DNA from: Alphaproteobacteria bacterium | GTDB taxonomy: Bacteria > Pseudomonadota > Alphaproteobacteria > SHVV01 | Direction: 5' to 3' | NCBI GenBank assembly: GCA_009694095.1 | Contig: SHVV01000004.1 | Coordinates: 1 to 47,572 of the forward strand | DNA length: 47,572 bases | Shown: piece after piece, positions 42,235-47,572 of the stretch | Layout: every line of letters starts with the position of its first letter | How positions within the stretch are numbered: position 1 is the stretch's first letter | The notes under the pieces: generated by a model | Database searches by the model: none | The model's input: only the letters and a program-made list of their open reading frames with translations | What the model was told of the DNA's origin: nothing | Position numbers and translations under genes: made by a program

Positions 42235-43437
42235 ATGGCACAGGGCATCAGGGACAAAGTCGCGATCCTCGGCATGGGGTGCTCGAAGTTTGGCGAACGC
42301 TGGGACGCAGACGCTGACGACCTTATCGTCGAGGCCTTCACCGAGTGCGTGAAGGACGCCGGAATCGACAAGAGCCGCATCGAAGCCGCTTGGCTCGCCA
42401 CCGCGATCGAAGAAGTGAGCGTCGGCAAATCAGGAATACCGCTCGCGCAAGCGCTACGCCTTCCCTATATCCCGGTGACGCGCGTCGAGAATTTTTGCGC
42501 CTCAGGTACGGAGGCATTTCGTGGCGCGGTCTATGCCGTGGCCTCTGGCGCTGTCGATATCGCGCTAGCGGCCGGTGTCGAGAAATTGAAAGACACCGGT
42601 TACGGGGGCTTGCCGCAGCGAAGCCGAGGATCGCTCAACGACATGTACTGGGCGAACCTATCGGCGCCGGGGAGTTTCGCGCAACTTGCGTCGGCCTACC
42701 GGGCGAAGCACCGGGTGAGCCGAGAAGACCTAAAGCGGGCGATGGCGCGGGTTTCGATCAAGAGCCACGCCAATGGCGTCAAAAATCCTAAGGCTCATCT
42801 GCGCAAAGCAATCACGGAAGAGGACGCGCTCAAGGCGCCGATGGTGGCCGAGCCGCTGGGTCTGTTCGATTGCTGCGGCGTTTCGGACGGCGCGGCCTGC
42901 GCGATCGTGACGCGTCCGGAAATCGCTCGCGAACTCGGCAAGAGCGACCTTGTATCGGTCAAGGCGCTGCAGCTGTCGGTCTCCAACGGCGCCGAAGCCG
43001 GCTACAACAATTGGGACGGAAGCCATTTCGTCACCGCCCGCATCGCGTCGCGTAAGGCCTACGAAGAAGCGGGCATCGGCAACCCGCGTGATGAAATCAG
43101 CATGGTCGAGGCGCACGATTGCTTCTCGATCACCGAGCTTGTGGCCATGGAAGACCTGCGCCTTTCGAACGAGGGCGAGGGGTGGCGGGACGTGCTCGAT
43201 GGAGCATTCGACGCCGATGGCCGTCTTCCCGTCCAAATCGACGGCGGCCTCAAGTGTTTTGGGCACCCGATCGGCGCATCGGGGCTGCGGATGCTGTACG
43301 AAATGTACCTGCAGCTCCAAGGACGCGCCGGCGAGCGCCAAATCAAGAATCCGCGCTTCGGCATGACCCATAATTTGGGCGGGTTTCCGCATCAGAATGT
43401 GTGTTCGGTCGGAATTCTCGGGCGCTTCGAACACTAA
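42235..43437 (+). CDS. SCP-x-type thiolase
   Basis: 400 residues: Cys nucleophile in VENFCASGTEAFRG, VEAHDCFSITEL, and the His motif GGLKCFGHPIGASG. The second-Cys motif CxGxG of ordinary thiolases is replaced by MTHNLGGFPHQNVCSVGI, as in SCP-x and lipid-transfer-type thiolases. It should cleave or form a branched or aromatic 3-oxoacyl-CoA, or perform retro-aldol cleavage together with a DUF35 partner. The gene directly upstream encodes such a DUF35 domain, 19 bp away, so the two proteins probably form one complex. GGGAGCGAGCG precedes the ATG. It is the last gene of the aromatic cluster. Confidence 0.88.
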   Translation: MAQGIRDKVAILGMGCSKFGERWDADADDLIVEAFTECVKDAGIDKSRIEAAWLATAIEEVSVGKSGIPLAQALRLPYIPVTRVENFCASGTEAFRGAVYAVASGAVDIALAAGVEKLKDTGYGGLPQRSRGSLNDMYWANLSAPGSFAQLASAYRAKHRVSREDLKRAMARVSIKSHANGVKNPKAHLRKAITEEDALKAPMVAEPLGLFDCCGVSDGAACAIVTRPEIARELGKSDLVSVKALQLSVSNGAEAGYNNWDGSHFVTARIASRKAYEEAGIGNPRDEISMVEAHDCFSITELVAMEDLRLSNEGEGWRDVLDGAFDADGRLPVQIDGGLKCFGHPIGASGLRMLYEMYLQLQGRAGERQIKNPRFGMTHNLGGFPHQNVCSVGILGRFEH

Positions 43438-43593
43438 GCCGAGGTACGGCCGGCCAAAAGGATCGCTCGTGGGCTCGCTTCGACTATCGGGGTATTCACC
43501 GAGGGCGCTCCTGCGACGTCCCGATACTTCTCGGCGCGCCGCTACGGCACAATCCGACCGACGGTTTCCTCTTGACCGCGAGCGAAGAAGGTT

Positions 43594-44235
43594 GTGTCCG
43601 ACAGTTCCCGCTATGAAGTGCAGCTGAAAACCCGCGGCTCGTGGGCCAAGGATTCGTTTCATCCGGGCAAGGTCGCTGCGATGGTGGTGGCCCAAAAGCT
43701 CATCAAAGCTGCAAAGTGCGATGGCGTTCGGATCTGCGGCCTGGTTCCCGTCAAACCGGCGGACGCGTCGGTCGGCACGCGCGAGCTAGCCCGCGGGGCA
43801 TACCTTTTTCGACAGGGAGCAGCGGGGGACGAGGCCTACGTTATCGAAAGCGGCCATATGGAGGTCCTGTTGGGGGAACGCGGCAGCGAAAGAATCTTTG
43901 GCGTTCTCGATCGGGCCGATATGGTGGGTGAAATTGCCTTGATCGACGATCAACCGCGCATGGCGTTGGCACGAGCGAAAACCGCCGCCGTGCTTACGGT
44001 TGTACCGAAATCGACATTTCGCGCTCGCATCGACCGAATTGCCGACATCGATCCATTCATTAGCCTCCCTCCTTGCAACCTACGTCGAACGTCTTCGGTT
44101 TTACGCGGCGCCAACACCGCCCAGCTAACGAGGCTGGCGTATCGAAGCGATCGTATTGACACATCGCGGGCGGCGGTTACCGTGGCGTCATGGCGATCAA
44201 GCGTGAGGATGTCGCGTTCTATAGCGAAGGAGTAA
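43594..44235 (+). CDS. Cyclic-nucleotide-binding domain protein, probable C-terminal frameshift
   Basis: 213 codons from a GTG with GAAGAAGG upstream. An N-terminal segment (YEVQLKTRGSWAKDSFHPGK, about 1-50) precedes a cNMP-binding beta-roll: GAYLFRQGAAGDEAYVIESG, then FGVLDRADMVGEIALIDDQP. No helix-turn-helix follows, so it is not a Crp-type regulator but a stand-alone sensor domain. After DPFIS (about 44062) the frame turns into basic nonsense and overlaps the next gene by 46 bp. The +1 frame instead gives LLATYVERLRFYAA and stops at 44128, the expected helical end. One extra C in agcctccc (44063-44069) explains it. Confidence 0.7.
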   Translation: MSDSSRYEVQLKTRGSWAKDSFHPGKVAAMVVAQKLIKAAKCDGVRICGLVPVKPADASVGTRELARGAYLFRQGAAGDEAYVIESGHMEVLLGERGSERIFGVLDRADMVGEIALIDDQPRMALARAKTAAVLTVVPKSTFRARIDRIADIDPFISLPPCNLRRTSSVLRGANTAQLTRLAYRSDRIDTSRAAVTVASWRSSVRMSRSIAKE

Positions 44236-45170
44236 AGCTCTGGGGGCGCCTTTGTCTCCCGGAGGGTTACGCGCTCGGCCAGCGCCGGCCGGCGGTAGTC
44301 AACCTCGTTGGGTTCACTGGAACCTACGACTACAAAGGCTCCTCCGCCGACTTGGGCGATCGTCTGGCGCGCGAGGGCTACGTGACGCTCGGGTTCGACT
44401 ATCGCGGTTTTGGTCGGAGCGAGGGCGCTCATCGCATCGTCAATCCGCTGATGCAGGTGAGGGACGTGCAAAATGCCATCACCTACCTGCAAACGCGACC
44501 AGAAGTCGATCCGAACCGGATCGCTTTGTGGGGGCGCAGCCTGGGCGCGGGGATCGCCTGCTATACCGGGGCCGTTGATCGGCGCATCGGTGCGGTCGTG
44601 TCGTATGCCGCTGTCGCTGACGGGCATCGTTGGCTGCGCCATCTCATTCCGGGTCCGGAGTGGCAGGATTTGATGCAGGCGGTAGAGGTCGATCGGCGTG
44701 CGCGCGTTCTTGGCAACGCGCCGCCAAAGACGATCGCCGCCTACGACATCGCCCGCAAACGCCGCGCCGACTACGTCGCCGAAAATGCCGATGACGAGAA
44801 ACTTGGTCATATCGGCGGCGAGATCTTATTGGAGAGCGCGCAGACGATTGCTGCTTTTTCGGCCGAATCGGTGATCAATCAGATGACGGGACGTCCGATT
44901 CTTTTCGTTCATGCTCAGTCGGACGCCACGGTCCCGCCAGACCATACCCGGTCGCTGTACGAAAAATGCGGCGAACCCAAGGCACTCTGGCTTATTCCGG
45001 CCGACTGGTCGAAGGGTCACTACGGCATGTTCAAAGGCCAAAACGACCCTTCCGAAAATACGCCGTGGGCGCGCCTGACACGGCCGATCGTGCGCTGGTT
45101 GAAGGAAGTTTTTCCGGTCAACGAAGCTCCGAACCTCGGGGTGGTGCGTGGCGCGTTTCGCGTCGACTGA
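44190..45170 (+). CDS. Alpha/beta hydrolase, dienelactone-hydrolase-like
   Basis: 326 residues. Nucleophile elbow WGRSLGAGIA (Ser about 118), Asp in HAQSDATVPPDH, His in KGHYGMFKG, and GFDYRGFGRSEG after the oxyanion strand. This is the hydrolase type with a mid-length cap between the Ser and the Asp, found among cinnamoyl esterases, dienelactone hydrolases and related enzymes. No signal peptide; cytosolic. Start ATG 44190 lies inside the frameshifted tail of the cNMP gene, which supports that the tail is artefactual. It ends 3 bp before the GNAT remnant. Substrate unknown. Confidence 0.82.
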   Translation: MAIKREDVAFYSEGVKLWGRLCLPEGYALGQRRPAVVNLVGFTGTYDYKGSSADLGDRLAREGYVTLGFDYRGFGRSEGAHRIVNPLMQVRDVQNAITYLQTRPEVDPNRIALWGRSLGAGIACYTGAVDRRIGAVVSYAAVADGHRWLRHLIPGPEWQDLMQAVEVDRRARVLGNAPPKTIAAYDIARKRRADYVAENADDEKLGHIGGEILLESAQTIAAFSAESVINQMTGRPILFVHAQSDATVPPDHTRSLYEKCGEPKALWLIPADWSKGHYGMFKGQNDPSENTPWARLTRPIVRWLKEVFPVNEAPNLGVVRGAFRVD

Positions 45171-45173
45171 AGG

Positions 45174-45814
45174 ATGGGTTGCCCCACGACAAGTGCCGGC
45201 GAGGCCCGTTCCGCAAAACCGACGAACGCACGATTGCTCCTGCGGAAGGTACGGCCCTTCCTGTCGCGCACTTTTTTCGGCGACATCCGCCTTATCTTCC
45301 AATATCCGACCAACGAACTTCGGTTCGTCCCGCAACCGGGGCTCACGTACTTTAGGTACAACTCGTTCGCCGAGATTCCGGTTGATGCGGTCGCGGGATC
45401 GGAGCGGGAGATCGGCAGCGATTTTTCCGATGCGGCAAAGACACGCTTTGACGAAGACGCTGGCTATACGTTCTACGCCACGAAGGCGTCGCCGCCGGGG
45501 TGAGTTGGACGAAGAGTGGCCGGAACATCGCGCGCTGGTTCATCGACCTCTCTCCCGACGACGTTGTCGCGTATGCGGCGGTCACCGCGCCGCGTTTGCG
45601 GGGACGCGGCCTACGCGCTAGTTTCCTACCGTTCATGGTTCAAGAGGAGCTGCGTCGGGGCGCGCGCGATATCTACTGCGACGTTTCGAAATTCAACCCG
45701 GCGGCGATGCGCAACAACCAGAAACAAGGCTGGCACTACCTGGCCGAAGTGCGCGCCCGTAAGACGCTGTTCGGGCGCAAACTCTTCGACCTCCCGACCA
45801 GTCGCGCGAATTGA
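45174..45814 (+). pseudogene. GNAT-like acetyltransferase, frameshifted
   Basis: Two ORFs together make one protein. The first (45174-45503) ends ...DEDAGYTFYATK then ASPPG-stop; the second (from 45500) continues VSWTKSGRNIARWFIDLSPD, YAAVTAPRLRGRGL (acetyl-CoA pyrophosphate loop RxxGxG/A) and FNPAAMRNNQKQGW. Adding one G to aagg at 45484-45485 restores ATKGVAAGVSWTKSG, exactly linking them. The second part alone contains the acetyl-CoA site, but the N-terminal strands would be missing. Substrate unknown. Directly downstream of a hydrolase gene. Confidence 0.7.
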
Positions 45815-45880
45815 GGACGCTCGAAATTTTCCTCGCCATGGAAAGGTGGCCCGGTAACGCAGCCATTGTCAGGATCGCCC

Positions 45881-46924
45881 ATGCGTCTCTTCACTACCAT
45901 CCCGCAGGATGACCTTAATCTCGTCGCTTCCGGGGCGAAAGCCGCCGAAGACGCTGGCTATGACGGCATCGTCGCCATGGAGAATTCGCATGACCCGTTC
46001 CTGCCGTTGGGGATCGCAGCGACGGTAACGAAGCGAGTCGAGCTTCTCACCGGTATCGCTATCGCATTCGCCCGCAGCCCGATGTCGGCGGCGAATATCG
46101 GATGGGACCTCCAGGTCGCCTCCAAGGGTCGCTTCGTCATGGGGTTGGGCAGCCAGGTCAAGGGGCACAACGAGCGGCGCTTTAGCGTGCCGTGGAGCCC
46201 GCCCGCGCCGCGAATGCGCGAATACGTCGAAGCGTTGAACGCGATCTGGCACTGTTGGAAACACGGCACCAAGCTCGATTATCGCGGGAAGCATTACAAC
46301 TTCACGCTGATGACGCCGAATTTTGTACCGGAGCATCCGAACTATCCCATCCCACCGGTTACGATCGCGGCCGTTGGCCCGGCGATGCTCAAGGTCGCCG
46401 GCGCGGTGTGCGACGGCGTCCGTTTACATCCGTTCTGCACGCGGAAATACATGGAGGATGTCGTCGTACTGAAACTCGCCGAAGGGTGGGCGCTGTCTGG
46501 GCGAAGGCGCGAGAATTTCGAAATCACCGGCGGCGGATTTTTGGCGACGGGAGCCGATGACGCGGAAGTCGCGCGGTCTGTCGAGTCGGTACGCAAGCGA
46601 GTTGGGTTCTACGGCTCGACGAAGGCTTATTTTCCCGTATTGGAAGTGCACGGACTTCGTGACCTCGGCGAAAAGCTTTTCCAGATGTCGGTCAAAGGTC
46701 AGTGGGCGGATATGGCGCGCGAGATCTCGGACGATGTGGTCCGGCTATTCGCCGCGGTCGGTCGCTACGATCAAATCGCCGCCGAGATCGCGAGTCGCTT
46801 CGGCGGAATTTCCGATTCAATCTTCGCTAGCATATCGTCAACCGCGCCCGCGGGCCTGCCGCCCGACATCATCCAGGATGTCCGGCGAATTCCGGCGGCG
46901 TTTACCGGGTTCGCGCCGGTTTAG
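45881..46924 (+). CDS. LLM-class (F420- or FMN-dependent) oxidoreductase
   Basis: 347 residues from ATG 45881 (MRLFTTIPQDDLNLVASGAK); the ORF's TTG start five codons earlier has no ribosome site. Luciferase-like monooxygenase TIM-barrel landmarks: AAEDAGYDGIVAMEN, RVELLTGIAIAFARSP, GRFVMGLGSQVKGHNERRF and VTIAAVGPAMLKVAG. The IAIAFARSP and VKGHNERR segments are of the type annotated as F420-dependent (TIGR03617-like), but FMN cannot be excluded. It reduces or oxidises an unknown substrate. No F420-biosynthesis genes are in the window. Confidence 0.85.
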   Translation: MRLFTTIPQDDLNLVASGAKAAEDAGYDGIVAMENSHDPFLPLGIAATVTKRVELLTGIAIAFARSPMSAANIGWDLQVASKGRFVMGLGSQVKGHNERRFSVPWSPPAPRMREYVEALNAIWHCWKHGTKLDYRGKHYNFTLMTPNFVPEHPNYPIPPVTIAAVGPAMLKVAGAVCDGVRLHPFCTRKYMEDVVVLKLAEGWALSGRRRENFEITGGGFLATGADDAEVARSVESVRKRVGFYGSTKAYFPVLEVHGLRDLGEKLFQMSVKGQWADMAREISDDVVRLFAAVGRYDQIAAEIASRFGGISDSIFASISSTAPAGLPPDIIQDVRRIPAAFTGFAPV

Positions 46925-47040
46925 GAGCGACGTCTGCATTGAGTTAGTCTCGCTGTGGTAATTGGTAAAGTTGCAGATTCGCTGCCAACACATCTAGTAA
47001 GTGCAAAACTGATAGCAAGAATGACAAATTTAATTTTCAT
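46921..47040 (-). CDS. Candidate small secreted/lipoprotein-like peptide
   Basis: 39 codons: MKIKFVILAISFALTRCVGS, then ESATLPITTARLTQCRRRS. The N-terminus looks like a signal peptide (Lys-rich start, ten hydrophobic residues) ending in a Cys that could be a loose lipobox (L-T-R-C). AAAGGA lies about 8 nt before the ATG. The 3' end overlaps the stop codon of the LLM gene. Below the ORF-track limit; family unknown; may be chance in AT-rich DNA. Confidence 0.35.
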   Translation of the reverse strand: MKIKFVILAISFALTRCVGSESATLPITTARLTQCRRRS

Positions 47041-47067
47041 AGATTAGTTCCTTTTAATCTATCCTCG

Positions 47068-47205
47068 CTAGATAACATAATCCTCTTCTTTGGCTTTGCG
47101 TTTACCGGCATGTTCATCGCGCAAAGTCCTAATCCAACCACGACCACGGCGTTCGCCAGAATTGCCACATTCTTCACAGGTAGCTTCGGTCATGCTCTCT
47201 GCCAT
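47068..47205 (-). CDS. Candidate small zinc-finger-like protein
   Basis: 45 codons from 47205 (41 from the ATG at 47193, which has AGAGAG just upstream): MTEATCEECGNSGERRGRGW followed by IRTLRDEHAGKRKAKEEDYVI. The CxxC, the Gly-Trp-Ile-Arg-Thr-Leu block and Asp-Glu-His look like a small treble-clef-type finger in which one expected Cys (TLCDEH) has become Arg. Too short for the ORF track. It lies 28 bp upstream of the lipoprotein-like ORF on the same strand, so the two could be co-transcribed. Confidence 0.45.
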   Translation of the reverse strand: MAESMTEATCEECGNSGERRGRGWIRTLRDEHAGKRKAKEEDYVI

Positions 47206-47332
47206 ACGTTACGGACGCTTGGTCGGCGATCAGATGATCGTGCGCGCCGGCTTTTCTCCGCCGGGCGCCTCTGCGGGCGTGAAGCTGCAGCGAGATCGGT
47301 GTAGAATCATTCCATAGGCCCAGGAGGAAATG

Positions 47333-47572
47333 ATGCCGAGGATCGACATTCACCACGTCGCGCTCAAATGTAAAAAGGGGAGGCTTAAAGAAACCGAGAA
47401 ATTTTATACCAAGCTGCTCGGCATGACCTACGCGAATCGCCCCGATCTAGGTTTTCCGGGCGCGTGGCTCAACATGGACAAGACAATGTTCCACCTGATC
47501 GAGAAGGAAGACGACAAGAATCTCGATCCTTGGTACCGACGCGGCGAGTCGAAGAGCCAGGTCGATCACATC
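47333..47572 (+). CDS. VOC family (glyoxalase-like) protein, N-terminus
   Basis: 80 codons to the window edge, MPRIDIHHVALKCKKGRLKE then TEKFYTKLLGMTYANRPDLG. The first metal-ligand His is in DIHHVALKC and FHLIEK is the end of the first module; VDHI at the edge begins the second. AGGAGG precedes ATG 47333 by 5 nt (a second ATG at 47330 is too close). A tagaat box at 47302 could be a -10. Function cannot be set from the fragment; glyoxalase, epimerase and dioxygenase are all possible. Confidence 0.82.
   Translation, partial: MPRIDIHHVALKCKKGRLKETEKFYTKLLGMTYANRPDLGFPGAWLNMDKTMFHLIEKEDDKNLDPWYRRGESKSQVDHI

Noticed and set aside
42730-43695. 321-residue minus-strand ORF opposite the thiolase
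   Set aside because: Shadow of a well-conserved thiolase; no motif of its own.
1-47572. Frequent gcgatcgc/cgatcg words as a HIP1-like element
   Set aside because: They look numerous but fit the GATCG-rich codon use of the genome; no count against expectation could be made.
1-47572. tRNA, rRNA, CRISPR, insertion sequence or phage genes
   Set aside because: None was recognised on either strand when reading through; no regularly spaced repeats or transposase motifs.

Overview
The window reads as chromosomal DNA of a GC-rich proteobacterium, most probably an uncultured alphaproteobacterium. The basis is codon and base composition, the DUF559 remnant, the cyclic-nucleotide-binding protein with its alphaproteobacterial-type N-terminal segment, and many acyl-CoA and aromatic-catabolism genes. 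The assignment is inference. I saw no rRNA, tRNA, CRISPR array, prophage or insertion sequence. Nearly all the DNA encodes catabolic enzymes, mostly acting on CoA thioesters, amides or aromatic and N-heteroaromatic rings.

Left part (1-17.4 kb): a minus-strand acyl-CoA module (CoA-transferase III, a two-gene MaoC-type hydratase, start of an SDR); a plus-strand DHA2-type MFS exporter; a split cobalamin-dependent acyl-CoA mutase (large subunit plus B12 subunit); an acyl-CoA dehydrogenase with unusual catalytic positions; a hydantoinase/oxoprolinase pair (hyuA-hyuB); a divergent run of amidase, acyl-CoA ligase and quinone-oxidoreductase-like enzyme; and a convergent thiolase.

Middle (17.4-28 kb): a compact minus-strand operon with a clear promoter and palindromic operator. 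It encodes a NicX-like dihydroxypyridine dioxygenase, a CoxG-like protein, the FAD, 2Fe-2S and molybdopterin subunits of a molybdenum hydroxylase, and a formamidase-like alpha/beta hydrolase. Together they predict hydroxylation, ring opening and deformylation of an N-heteroaromatic compound. It is followed by decayed genes (inositol-phosphate synthase with an in-frame TGA, a frameshifted FecCD permease fragment), a gamma-glutamyltransferase-family gene and a tiny lysine-rich histone-H1-like peptide with its own terminator.

Right part (28-43.4 kb): a plus-strand aromatic-degradation cluster with two tandem meta-cleavage-type hydrolases, an ACMSD-like amidohydrolase, an extradiol-type VOC protein, a RidA protein, four Rieske oxygenase alpha subunits, a second amidohydrolase, an HMG-CoA-synthase-like/DUF35 fusion that has lost its catalytic residues, and an SCP-x-type thiolase. 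One dihydroxyphthalate-decarboxylase-family gene sits inverted among the Rieske genes. The last 4 kb hold a cNMP-binding protein, another hydrolase, a frameshifted GNAT gene, an LLM/F420-type oxidoreductase, two candidate small proteins and the start of a VOC gene.

Pseudogenes or possible single-base errors recur at the edges of the catabolic blocks (DUF559, STAS/AMP-ligase chimera, inositol-phosphate synthase, FecCD, the cNMP protein C-terminus, GNAT), while the catabolic enzymes themselves are open. All functional calls come from motif reading without database searches.
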